Source of the DNA: Charina bottae
Lineage: Eukaryota; Chordata; Lepidosauria; Squamata; Charinaidae
Length of the DNA: 64,000 nucleotides
Reading direction: 5' to 3'
Assembly (NCBI GenBank): GCA_023362775.1
Contig: JALMGJ010000060.1
Location: 258,501 to 322,500, forward strand
Part shown: positions 1-9,649 of the stretch, piece by piece
Layout of the letters: each line of letters begins with the position of its first letter
Numbering within the stretch: the first letter of the stretch is position 1
The notes under the pieces: model-generated
The model's database searches: none
The model's input: the letters and a program-made list of their open reading frames with translations, nothing else
Told to the model about the DNA's origin: nothing
Program-made: the position numbers and the translations under genes

Positions 1-2751
1 ATGACAAGATTGAACATCGACATCTTGGGAATCAGCGAACTAAAATGGACAGGAATGGGCGAATTTAATTCAGGAGACCATTATATATACTACTGTGGGC
101 AAGAATCCCTTAGAAGAAATGGAGTAGCTCTCATAGTCAATAAAAGAGTGGGAAAGGCAGTACTGGGGTACAACCTCAAAAACGACAGAATGCTTTCAGT
201 TCGAATCCAAGGCAAACCATTCAACATCACAGTGATCCAAGTCTATGCCCCAACCACTGATGCCAAAGAAGCTGAAGTTGACCGGTTCTATGAAGACCTA
301 CAACACCTTCTAGAACTAACACCAAAAAAAGATGTCCTTTTCATCATAGGGGACTGGAATGCTAAGGTAGGAAGTCAAAAAATAACCGGAATAACAGGCA
401 AGTTCGGCCTCGGAGTACAAAATGAAGCAGGGCAAAGGCTAATAGAGTTTTGTCAAGAGAACACGCTGGTCATAGCAAACACTCTTTTCCAACAACACAA
501 GAGACGACTCTACACATGGACATCACCAGATGGTCAATACCGAAATCAGATTGATTATATACTTTGCAGCCAAAGATGGAGAAGCTCTATACAATCAGCA
601 AAAACAAGACCTGGAGCTGACTGTGGCTCAGATCATGAGCTTCTTATTGCAAAATTTAGGCTTAAATTGAAGAATGTAGAGAAAACCACTAGACCAATCA
701 GGTATGACCTAAATCATATCCCTTATGAATATACAGTGGAAGTGAGGAATAGATTTAAAGGATTAGATCTGGTAGACAGAGTGCCTGAAGAACTATGGAT
801 GGAGGTTCGTAACATTGTACAGGAGGCAGCAACTAAAACCATCCCAAAGAAAAAGAAATGCAAGAAAGCAAAGTGGCTGACTGATGAGGCTTTACAAATA
901 GCTGAGGAAAGAAGGGAAGCAAAAGGCAAGGGAGAAAGGGAAAGATATAAACAACTGAATGCAGAATTCCAGAGAATAGCAAGGAGAGATAAGAAGGCCT
1001 TCTTAAATGAACAATGCAAAGAAATCGAGGAAAACAATAGAATGGGGAAGACTAGAGATCTCTTCAAGAAAATCAGAGATATCAAGGGAACGTTTTGTGC
1101 AAAGATGGGCATGATAAAGGACAAAAAAGGCAGGGACCTAACAGAAGCAGAAGAGATTAAGAAGAGGTGGCAAGAATACACAGAAGAACTATACAAGAAA
1201 GATCTTAATATCCCTGATAAATACGATGGTGTGGTCACTGACCTTGAGCCGGACATCCTAGAGAGTGAAGTCAAGTGGGCCTTAGGAAGCATTACTAACC
1301 ACAAAGCTAGCGGAGAAGACAGTATCCCAGCTGAGCTATTTAAAATCCTAAAAGATGATGCTGTTAAAGTGCTGCACTCAATATGCCAACAAATTTGGAA
1401 AACTCAACAGTGGCCACAGGATTGGAAAAGGTCAGTTTACGTTCCAATTCCAAAGAAAGGCAATGCCAAAGAATGTTCAAACTACCGTACAATTGCGCTC
1501 ATTTCACATGCCAGCAAGGTTATGCTCAAAATCCTACAAGCTAGGCTTCAGCAGCATGTGAACCGAGAACTACCAGAAGTGCAAGCTGGGTTTCGAAGAG
1601 GCAGAGGAACTAGAGATCAGATTGCCAACATTCGCTGGATCATGGAAAAAGCAAGAGAGTTCCAGAAAAACATCTACTTCTGCTTCATTGACTACGCTAA
1701 AGCCTTTGATTACAACAAACTGTGGCAAATTCTTAAAGAGATGGGAGTACCAGACCACCTTACCTGTCTCCTGAGAAACCTGTATGTGGGTCAAGAAGCA
1801 ACAGTTAGAACCGGACATGGAACAACCGACTGGTTCAAAATTGGGAAAGGAGTACGACAAGGCTGTATATTATCACCCTGCTTATTTAACTTATATGCAG
1901 AGTACATCATGAGAAATGCCGGGCTGGATGAATCACAAGCCGGAGTTAAGATTGCCGGGAGAAATATCAACAACCTCAGATATGCAGACGATACCACCCT
2001 AATGGCAGAAAGTGAAGAGGAACTAAAGAGCCTCTTGATGAGGGTGAAAGAGGAGAGTGCAAAAGCTGGCTTGAAACTCAACATTAAAAAAACCCAGATC
2101 ATGGCATCTGGTCCCATCACTTCCTGGCAAATAGAAGGGGAAGAAATGGAAGCAGTGACAGATTTTATTTTCTTGGGCTCCAAGATCACCGCAGACGGTG
2201 ACTGCAGCCATGAAATTAAAAGACGCTTGCTCCTTGGAAGGAAAGCTATGGCAAACCTAGACAGCATATTAAAAAGCAGAGACATCACCTTGCCGACAAA
2301 GGTCCGTATAGTTAAAGCTATGGTTTTTCCAGTAGCAATGTATGGCTGTGAGAGTTGGACCATAAGGAAGGCTGAGCGCCGAAGAATTGATGCTTTCGAG
2401 CTGTGGTGCTGGAGAAGACTCTTGAGAGTCCCTTGGACTGCAAGGAGGTCAAACCAGTCAATCCTAAAGGAAATCAACCCTGACTGCTCATTGGAAGGAC
2501 AGATGCTGAAGCTGAAGCTCAAATACTTTGGCCACCTAATGAGAAGAGAGGACTCACTGGAAAAGACCCTGATGCTGGGAAAGACTGAGGGCAAAAGGAG
2601 AAGGGGACGGCAGAGGATGAGATGGTTAGATAGCATCACCGATGTAATGAACATGAATTTGAGTAAACTCCGAGAGACAGTGGAGGACAGGAAGGCCTGG
2701 CGTGCTATGGTCCATGAGGTCACGAAGAGTCGGACACGACTGAACGACTGA
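1..2751 (+). CDS. BovB endonuclease-reverse transcriptase polyprotein, N-terminus missing
   Basis: Encodes the protein that nicks target DNA and reverse-transcribes the element RNA in place. The 916 visible residues have no stop. The ATG at base 1 is an internal Met of the endonuclease, as shown by the full N-terminus of the copy at 49393 and the open frame upstream of the same Met in the right-edge copy. Apurinic-type endonuclease: IGDWNAKVG (Asp118, Asn120) and SDHE (Asp211, His212). Reverse transcriptase: motif A FIDYAKAFD (Asp564), motif B VRQGC near residue 620, catalytic YADD (661-664). The C-terminal part is RTE-typical. Compared with the right-edge copy, three codons (residues CVD of AFDCVDHN) are missing just after motif A; the catalytic Asp remains. 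Whether the deletion abolishes activity cannot be told from sequence. Confidence 0.93.
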   Translation: MTRLNIDILGISELKWTGMGEFNSGDHYIYYCGQESLRRNGVALIVNKRVGKAVLGYNLKNDRMLSVRIQGKPFNITVIQVYAPTTDAKEAEVDRFYEDLQHLLELTPKKDVLFIIGDWNAKVGSQKITGITGKFGLGVQNEAGQRLIEFCQENTLVIANTLFQQHKRRLYTWTSPDGQYRNQIDYILCSQRWRSSIQSAKTRPGADCGSDHELLIAKFRLKLKNVEKTTRPIRYDLNHIPYEYTVEVRNRFKGLDLVDRVPEELWMEVRNIVQEAATKTIPKKKKCKKAKWLTDEALQIAEERREAKGKGERERYKQLNAEFQRIARRDKKAFLNEQCKEIEENNRMGKTRDLFKKIRDIKGTFCAKMGMIKDKKGRDLTEAEEIKKRWQEYTEELYKKDLNIPDKYDGVVTDLEPDILESEVKWALGSITNHKASGEDSIPAELFKILKDDAVKVLHSICQQIWKTQQWPQDWKRSVYVPIPKKGNAKECSNYRTIALISHASKVMLKILQARLQQHVNRELPEVQAGFRRGRGTRDQIANIRWIMEKAREFQKNIYFCFIDYAKAFDYNKLWQILKEMGVPDHLTCLLRNLYVGQEATVRTGHGTTDWFKIGKGVRQGCILSPCLFNLYAEYIMRNAGLDESQAGVKIAGRNINNLRYADDTTLMAESEEELKSLLMRVKEESAKAGLKLNIKKTQIMASGPITSWQIEGEEMEAVTDFIFLGSKITADGDCSHEIKRRLLLGRKAMANLDSILKSRDITLPTKVRIVKAMVFPVAMYGCESWTIRKAERRRIDAFELWCWRRLLRVPWTARRSNQSILKEINPDCSLEGQMLKLKLKYFGHLMRREDSLEKTLMLGKTEGKRRRGRQRMRWLDSITDVMNMNLSKLRETVEDRKAWRAMVHEVTKSRTRLND

Positions 2752-2766
2752 ACAACAACAACAACC
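1..2766 (+). mobile_element. RTE/BovB LINE, copy 1 (cut by left window edge)
   Basis: Non-LTR retrotransposon of the RTE clade, BovB type. It runs from the window edge to its 3' tail, a short stop-proximal region followed by repeated AAC units at 2752-2766. BovB tails are typically such short tandem repeats, not poly-A. The 3' terminal stretch carries the AGAGTCGGACACGACTG block that recurs in the tRNA SINEs of this window. The element is joined directly to a second BovB fragment starting near 2767. The left part (5' UTR and start of the endonuclease) is outside the window. A nearly identical copy lies inverted at the right edge. Confidence 0.95.
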
Positions 2767-3187
2767 TATGGCTGCGAGAGCTGGACCATAAGGAAGGCTG
2801 AGCGAAGGAAGATAGATGCTTTTGAACTGTGGTGTTGGAGGAGAATTCCGAGAGTGCCTTGGACTGCAAGAATATCAAACCAGTCCATACTCCAGGAAAT
2901 AAAGCCAGACTGCTCACCTAAGGGAATGATATTAAAGGCAAAACTGAAGTACTTTGGCCACATAATGAGAAGACAAGATACCCTGGAGAAGACGCTGATG
3001 CTAGGGAAAGTGGAAGGCAAAAGGAAGAGGGGCCGACCAAGGGCAAGATGGATGGATGATATTCTGGAGGTGACGGACATGACCGTGGGGGAGCTGGGGA
3101 TGGCGACGGCTGACAGGAAGCTCTGGCGTGGGCTATTCCATGAAGTCACGAAGAGTCGGAAGCGACTGAACAAATAAGCAACAAAAA
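2767..3187 (+). mobile_element. 5'-truncated BovB LINE, copy 2
   Basis: This starts abruptly inside the C-terminal coding region (TYGCESWTIRKAERRK) and ends at a stop at 3175-3177 followed by an A/C-rich tail. The frame is open throughout, about 137 codons. The wording (QEIKPDCS, GMILKAKLKYFGH) matches the subfamily of the copy at 49209-52436 more closely than the adjacent copy 1, so it is not a tandem duplicate of copy 1. Either copy 1 inserted into an older BovB whose front half lies left of the window, or this fragment inserted in the tail of copy 1. The sequence here cannot decide. Confidence 0.9.
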
Positions 3188-3783
3188 ATCTTTGATTTTA
3201 GCTAAATATGATTAAAGTAATGAATAATGCAAATAGACTTCTGACACCTTTTCCTATTGTCTTTCTTCCTTTTGTAGTTATGAAATATTCATACTTTTTA
3301 TAGGACTTTTTCACTTCTAATTTGGCAGTCTTCCATGTCCTGTTTTCTTCTGGAAACTAGTCAGTATTCCTTCCCACATCTCAGAAACTGTATTCTCATT
3401 TATAATAACATTATATTTTCTTTTACATTATGAGGACTGGAAAGAAGACAAGATCAAAAAATGCATGTTTCTCTGCTTCAAGGCATGTTGTATTAATGAT
3501 TTATTTGTCGGTGCGCATTTCAGTAAGTGATGGCCAATATTTTGGAGAAACCAAACTTTCTCTCAAAAGAAAATGAATTTCTTAAGTTTGGCAACCAATA
3601 GTTAAAATACAGAGAAATAATTCAGACAGACCTGTCTCCTCTGCGTTTATCAATACCAAACAGAGACATTTTGTGTCAAGACTTTTTGTTGCCTAAGAGA
3701 AGAAAAAAGTTTCCCTTCCGAAGTCAAAAGTATGTTGTACTCAAAGTTGATAGTTATTTATTTTACCATCTCTCAGAAACGGT
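3188..3783. other. Unassigned AT-rich spacer
   Basis: No recognisable gene or repeat. AT-rich, unique-looking sequence between the BovB pair and the TSD of the next element. Confidence 0.5.
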
Positions 3784-3800
3784 ATCTGATTCTCTCATTT

Positions 3801-5901
3801 TTTTTTTATCCATAAGTTTTATTAAATTTTAAAATACATATTAAGAGGTAATACAAAAGAAAAGAAATAGAAATACAAAGTAAGAAAAAGGAAAAGAAAA
3901 AGTGAAGTCAAAAAATAACAAACAAAGAAAATATAGAAAATAGATGTCCTCCAATTTATCCTTGAACTTTAAGTACAACAATTAACTTTAAATGTTAGTC
4001 TTTTATACAATACACAGAAACTTTTCTTTGTCATATACCCTTTGATTTCTATAATCCAATCTTCTGTTCTTCATATAGGTTTCGCCTTTCTTGATATCTT
4101 CCAACAATCCATCTCTGGTTTCTACTCCTTAGAATAGTAATCAAATGTTCATTGTTGCATCAATTAAATGTTTTCCATTTGCTCTTTCCACTTTTACATC
4201 TATATTTATATCTTCAATAAAGTCCAATTAGTATAACAAATAAAGGCCTTATCTACATCTAATAAAATACAGTATATTCTGTTCATGTTATGACTATATA
4301 TTCCATTAATACATAATCTAACATATTACATAACATAATACATAATATAGCAAAAATACAAAACCTAACATAACATATAACCTAATACATACAACATATT
4401 CTTGTAATAACCTACATTCTAATTCCATCTCATCATCTCATTGTCTTCTCATAAATGTGTCTCCAGAAAAAGTAATATATAATATCAACATATTTATTTA
4501 TAATCTTGTATCTTACACTTAAAATATCATGTTTTTATGCATCTGTAAGTTTCTCATATCTGTGCTTACTCTGTGTACAATACCAAATCCGCATTTTCAT
4601 TCACCTTGCATTCCAAATCAATATCAATAAATCTCCTGTTTAGGTTATGCCAATATCACAATATGCAACTTGTTTATTTCTGTAACTCATGTGGGATATC
4701 AAAATGTTTATTTTGCCATATCTATCAATTTGCATATTAAAATCTTCCTGTCTCAGCTGCCACAATGTATTTATGCCCAAACATTTAATAGACCACTTCC
4801 TGTAAAATATCATAATCTTCTTCTGTACCAATACATTCAAAGTCCTCTTTCCCTGTTTCTCTACTGGTTCGAAAGGTCTTTCCTCTGTTTCTAAATCTGT
4901 CCCTTGTATCTTCTGTTCCTGAGCCATCAAAACTATTAATATACGTTCTATGGATTTCTTAATTTGCAAAAAATTTTTGCTGGTTTCTTCCTTAAAATCC
5001 TGAAGTGCTGTGAGAAATGCCATGTTCAAATCATAATCAGCTGCCGTAGCCAAAACAAAAAATTTTCTCAGGGGAGCAGGGAACAGCTGTTCTATTATTT
5101 ATCAATAATGTCTATTTCTTTAAGTAAGAAAAGCTTTTAAAGTAAAAGATGAAAAAATTCCACAGAGCAGTATTTCAAACAGTTTGTAAAAGGAAAGATG
5201 AAGATATATTCCAAATGAAAGATAGTCCTTTCTAAAAAAAAAGTAGAAAAAAAAAAAGGTAGAGAGGCACACATTCTCTATACTTTATTCTTTATTCTTC
5301 TTTATTCTTCAGGCTTCAAGCTGCTTAACCCAAACAAACAATTTCTCAAAAGTCAGTTAGTTTGTCGAGTAAGAAATACCAACAAAGTCTCTTAAATCCC
5401 AATTTCTCTGATACAAAAGAAAGGCAGAAAAATACAAAACTTGTTCACTATGTTGCCAAAATAAAATCTATCAAACTTCCACCAAAATTAATTATAGCAA
5501 AGAAAACACAAAATTAGCCAACATTTTGAACGAAGTCCAAAGATAAATTTTAGATAATAAAAAATGTGCTAATCTAAAAAAGAAAACTAATATAAAGTGG
5601 TCTAAAAGCTGGCTGTCACTCTTGTGTCTCCCAAGAGACTTACGTTCTCTGCAGAGCTAGGATCCTCCTTCGGCCATTTCATTGCATTCACCCCGTTCTT
5701 CTCCGCGGTGGAAACAACAAAGAAAAACAGGAGTGGGCAATTACAATGGCTCTGTGAGCAATCTTCTGGTTCCCCCTTCTCCAGGGGGAAACTTCAGTGG
5801 TCTATAGACCCCTGCAAACAAGATAGAAAGTTAGCCAGGTCTCAGAGCTCAGAGCTCTGAGAAACTCTGACTTGTCGAGTTGCCAGCCAGGCTTGGAGTG
5901 A
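3801..5901 (-). mobile_element. L1-mobilised element with short ORF, no reverse transcriptase
   Basis: Bounded by a perfect 17-bp TSD ATCTGATTCTCTCATTT at 3784-3800 and 5902-5918. The poly-A side is on the left (T-run from 3801), so the element reads on the minus strand. Just inside is an AATAAA signal within a TTTAATAAAA context, like that of the element ending at 56234. It is about 2.1 kb: a GC-richer 5' region (about 5600-5900), one short ORF (4640-5053) and a long AT-rich 3' region. No RT or endonuclease coding is visible. A poly-A tail with a long TSD is the hallmark of L1-type target-primed insertion. It resembles HAL1-like elements that keep ORF1 and lose ORF2, but the ORF is too short to prove ORF1 identity. 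Confidence 0.8.
4640..5053 (-). CDS. Short ORF of the L1-mobilised element (possible ORF1 remnant)
   Basis: A 137-residue frame beginning MATAADYDLNMAF and ending CDIGIT. The N-terminal third (LTALQDFKEETSKNFLQIKKSIERILIVL) has heptad-like spacing of hydrophobic residues and could form a coiled coil, as L1 ORF1 proteins do. No RRM or C-terminal nucleic-acid-binding domain is visible, so it may be a decayed or divergent ORF1. The position, one short ORF preceded by a GC-richer leader, parallels the 145-residue ORF at 48369-48806. The two proteins are not obviously alike. Function is not established. Confidence 0.4.
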   Translation of the reverse strand: MATAADYDLNMAFLTALQDFKEETSKNFLQIKKSIERILIVLMAQEQKIQGTDLETEERPFEPVEKQGKRTLNVLVQKKIMIFYRKWSIKCLGINTLWQLRQEDFNMQIDRYGKINILISHMSYRNKQVAYCDIGIT

Positions 5902-5959
5902 ATCTGATTCTCTCATTTGAGTAGTTCTTAATATGTCTTCCTTGAGTGCAACGTTGATA

Positions 5960-6309
5960 CAGGTAGTCCTCGCTTAACAACCATTCATTTAGTGATGGTT
6001 CAGACTTACAATGGTGCTGAAAAAACCAACTTACATTTGTCGCAGCATCCCCGCAGGCAGATGATCACGATTTGGGCACTTGGCAACTGGTTTGCATTTA
6101 TGACCATCGCAGCGTCACGTGGTCACATGATCAACATTTTCGACCTTTCCAGCCGGCTTCTGGCTAGCAAAATCAATGGGGAACCGCGTGGTTTGTTTAA
6201 CAACCACCACAAAAAAGGTCATAAAATTGGGTCAGATTCACTTAATGACTGCTTTGCTTAGCAACCAAAGTTCCAGTTCCAATTGTGCTTGTTAAGTGAG
6301 GACTACCTG
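5960..6309. mobile_element. Nonautonomous DNA transposon (MITE), TA target
   Basis: A 350-bp element with terminal inverted repeats: CAGGTAGTCCTCGCTTAACA at the left and the complement of CAGGTAGTCCTCACTTAACA at the right. It is flanked by TA on both sides (5958-5959, 6310-6311). Interior motifs such as TTAAGTGA and ACGACC recur in both orientations. The ORF across 5992-6261 is a by-product of the repeat. The same family recurs, interrupted, at 27045-28841. The TA target suggests a Tc1/mariner-like or related transposase, which is inference. Confidence 0.85.
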
Positions 6310-6311
6310 TA

Positions 6312-7392
6312 GTGCAGAAAAGCTACATGCTTCTAATTTTTAAAAGAATTACACAGAAATTCTTACTGGAGCACCTTTAAAATCCAAGAGGCAAGAGATC
6401 AGCAAGGCAGACAAAGAGACAATTCCATTAAAAAAAAAGTTAAGAAATCATTGTCCTTTTCATGGCTAATTTAAACAGGCCTCCAGATTCTGAACAAAGT
6501 AGGGTATCCATAAGCCCCTTGCAGCCAAATATCTTTTAAAGATCTTTTCTGATCCAGGAAAGCACCTGTAGAGGATGGCAGGAATTCAGGATTATGTTTC
6601 CTGTTCAGTGATGGGAGCTTTGCCTCTGGATTCAGTGGGGCTTATACAGGATTATGACACAGTTGTATTAGTAGATATTTTTTTATGAAAGCAGAGTTTC
6701 TCCTAATAATTTGCAAATATCTTGCCTTAGTATACTGAGCGTTGCAATTAAATGAGAATAGGTAACACAACAAACTGATTTTCTTTAAATGATACAGACC
6801 CTACACATCTCATCAATATTTACTTGTTGGAGGTAAATTAGCAAAATTAGATGCTTTTTAGCTCTTTAGCAGAGGCAGGGGAAAAGATCAAATCAGTTGG
6901 CCCAATAGTTAATTATCTTAATGGATTCTGCTGTAGAAAATGGACCCATTGTTAGTTACGCTACAGAGTGACAAGCAATTACTTAATGAGTTCATTTATT
7001 ATCACTTTCCTTTCAACTTTGTAATTATTGAATTAATTGAGAAGTGAACTCCCAGATAAACATATCTTTTCACAAGCTACTTAAGGAATAGTAAGGAACT
7101 TCTTTATGCTTTTTCGGTTTTCTCTGAACGCTAACAAGCATCAGCCTTCCTGATTCTTACCATCTGTTTTCTTTGTATTTACTTGTATTGGTTTTATATT
7201 TTTGATATGGTCAAATGACTAAATCAATAAAGTTTCTATTCTATTCTTATCCATTTGAAGCTTGCTAAATTAACGAATTATGGGACTTGGCAAGATGCAG
7301 TAGTAATAAGGGCAGTCAATCATTCAGTCCATCAAATTGTAGAGCAGAGGGCAACCATGTCCAAGCAAGGGCCTTGTTTTACATTATCATTT
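6312..7392. other. Unassigned sequence, homeodomain-motif rich
   Basis: No gene or known repeat. The part around 6700-7060 has several TAATTA/AATTA motifs and little simple sequence, which is compatible with an enhancer-like or conserved non-coding stretch. That cannot be shown from one genome. Confidence 0.3.
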
Positions 7393-7406
7393 CCATTTCT
7401 TATTGT

Positions 7407-7844
7407 GGAGTCCTTGGTGCTCTCTGAGCCTTGTTGTTTCCTTGCAGACGTTTCATTGCCAGGCTAGGCAACATCTTCAGTGCGAAAAGTACTTGCTCTC
7501 TGTTTATATACCATGGCTTGTCCTGCTTGTGTTGGTGGAGGTGTTGTTCTCTCCTTGGTAGTTCCTTGATTGGGCTGTTGTTTGCTGCTTCGTTGATTGA
7601 TAGTTCCTTGAATAAGGTATATTGTGCTGTTTGATTGTTCCTCTGGTGCTAATTCTGGTGTTAATCTTTGCATATCTGGGTGATGATTGCTGGCAAGGAG
7701 GTGTTCTGGTCTTCTGGCTTTTCTATTGTCTCTTATGAATGGTATGTAAATGTTGTTTACCTCTGCAAGAAAACAACAAGGCTCAGAGAGCACCAAGGAC
7801 TCCACAGTTCAACCCTGAGCTATAAATATTATCTTCGATTGGTA
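7407..7844 (-). mobile_element. Penelope-like retroelement, short copy with inverted end
   Basis: Bounded by a perfect 14-bp TSD CCATTTCTTATTGT (7393-7406, 7845-7858). Read on the minus strand it has about 75 bases of terminal repeat in inverted orientation, then the C-terminal coding tail (NNIYIPFIRDNRKARRPEH), then the terminal repeat with GTATATAAACAGAGAGCAAGT and GCCTAGCCTGGCAATGAAAC. The sequence GGCTCAGAGAGCACCAAGGA therefore occurs at both ends, head to head. This is a severely 5'-truncated version of the longer copy at 16210-18016. Penelope-like elements are known for partial and inverted terminal repeats. Confidence 0.85.
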
Positions 7845-7858
7845 CCATTTCTTATTGT

Positions 7859-8289
7859 CTAACTGCAGCATAAAGTCCCCTTCACACAGCTTATTCCAAT
7901 TCAGTGAAACCCATCATACCCTGTCCACAGCAGTGGGTGGATGCTGGCAGGACTTACATTGGTTTCTGTATAGAGTCCTGCCCACCTCAATGTCTCTTTC
8001 TTCAGGAAAAGATGCTGGAAAACAGAGTAGCAGTCTTCTTCCTTTTCCAGCTGTGGCAATATCCCTATCAATTTAAAAATTCTTTGGAGTCACATGGTAG
8101 GAGAACTGACTGAGTCAAGTATGCAGAGCAGTAGCTACTCTTGGTATAGATATAAGCTTGTTTTGTAGACTTAATGCTTTGCAGTAATAAAATAGTTCTT
8201 AATGACAGGCTTTCTCTTTTATCAATAAAAGAATGTCACATGGTACTCGGATTACAGTGCAAAGAAACCAGAAAAAATATGGCATGGGG
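7859..8289. other. Unassigned spacer
   Basis: Nothing recognisable. It lies between the Penelope-like copy and the first readable gypsy pol similarity. It may hold eroded upstream gypsy sequence, but no motif supports that. Confidence 0.35.
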
Positions 8290-9640
8290 ATAGCAACATG
8301 AAGCCAGCTTTTGAAACACTGAAACATTTAATTGAGGCAGCTCCAGTCTTCCAGTACTTTGACAGCAAAAAAGACTAAAATAATCTACAGAGGCTTCCAA
8401 AGTATGGAGCAATCCTTTTGCAAAAGCATGGGGATTTTTAGAGGCCTGTGGTGCATGTGTGTGGGACCATTACAGTACCAAAGTCCTATATGCTTGAATT
8501 AAGTAGATAGCTTTGGCTCTGATTCATGGTTATTGTGCTTTGCTTTTTTAAGCTTCTTAGATTCGTTTTTGATTGAAATACCATAAAGGCATTTGTAAAC
8601 AAGTCATGTTTGCTGAGATAGACACGAGCATTTAGTTTCTACCTCTGCTGCCAAGAGTCTCTGGTAGATCCCTTCCAGGTTTTAGCAATTTTTTTGGAGT
8701 TATAGTTTTATGATTTAACATTGGCCTATAAGCTTGGCAAGGATCTGGTACTGTTGACACACTATCCAAGGCAGGTGATAAAACTGTGGATGAGGATCAT
8801 CTGGATGGGGATATCGTACAGATCAGTGAGTTTTGACAAAATTACCCCGTCGCCAAGTAAGTTGTGCAGCAAATTTGTTGGGGTTATAGTTCAAAATGCC
8901 ATGTTGCCAATGTTTCTGTAAGCTCTTCGTGATGATTGGCCAGCTAAGTCCCATACTTTCAATTTTTGTAGGCCATTCTGTAACTGATGTGTCTTATTTA
9001 AATGTTGCAGGATCGTTCTCCTTGCTGTCTTAAAACCTGATATGATTCAAAGGATTCATGATGATCATCCTGGTATGGAAGAGTGTAAATGTCAGGAAAG
9101 TTTTATATTGGCTGGCATTAACAGAGTCAATCAAAATGCAATGCATAATCAAACTGCTTTTTAGAATAAAAAGGAGCCTATATAGATTAATAAGGACATA
9201 CAAGAAACTTGATACAAAGTAGGTATTGATATGTTTAGAGTGATGGGCAAGGATTATTTAATAATGGTAGATTATTTTCTCATATTATCCTGAGGTTGCT
9301 TTGTTAAAGGACTTTACCACTATAGAGATTATCCATCACCCAAAGGCTCTGCTCTTTTCTTTTGCCAGATGATTCCCAATATTGTGTCTGATAATAGCCC
9401 TCAGCTCTCTGGCCATGACTTTTGTCTTTCTACTAAACAATATGGCTTCTCCCGTATAACATCCGGTATGGGATACCTGCAGTCTAATGGTCTTGTTGAA
9501 AGTAGGTCTTAAGCCTGTCAGTTACTGAAAAACACCTCTGCCTAATAGGGCAATTCCTTTTTGGTTCTTTTGAGTTATTTTTTTTTAAACCTACTCCTTT
9601 GCTGAGATTGTGTTTTACATAAAACTCCAAGCTCACCTAG
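8290..9640 (+). pseudogene. Decayed Ty3/gypsy pol (RNase H and integrase)
   Basis: Read through frameshifts and stops, the plus strand shows the order of a gypsy-type pol. Near 8296-8370: KPAFETLKHLIEAAPVFQYF (end of RT). Near 8400: KYGAILLQKHGD (RNase H start). Near 8740: a LADTLSRA-like end, seen as VDTLSKA. Near 9030-9110: a KPDMIQRIHDDHPGMEECK zinc-binding H2C2-like segment. Then the integrase core: GIDMFRVMGKDYLIMVDYF (Asp codon 9228-9230), VSDNSPQLSG (Asp codon 9390-9392) and QSNGLVES (Glu codon 9498-9500). Exactly 35 codons separate the last two acidic residues, the classic D35E spacing. No LTRs could be paired with it. It is an old, inactive copy that no single ORF reveals. Confidence 0.8.
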
Positions 9641-9649
9641 GTTATTTCA

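Noticed and set aside
723..1304. 193-residue antisense frame rich in Ser/Leu/Phe (also 62594-63175, 50478-51026)
   Set aside because: Complement of the Lys/Glu-rich linker of BovB; no domain.
1791..2723. 310-residue reading frame antisense to BovB copy 1 (repeated at 61166-62098)
   Set aside because: It is the shadow of the BovB coding strand. The plus and minus copies mirror each other exactly, and the sense frame carries all the RT motifs.
5992..6261. 89-residue ORF
   Set aside because: Lies wholly inside the MITE and reads its inverted repeats.
7255..7862. Small overlapping ORFs on both strands
   Set aside because: They are pieces of the Penelope-like terminal repeat and coding tail read in several frames.
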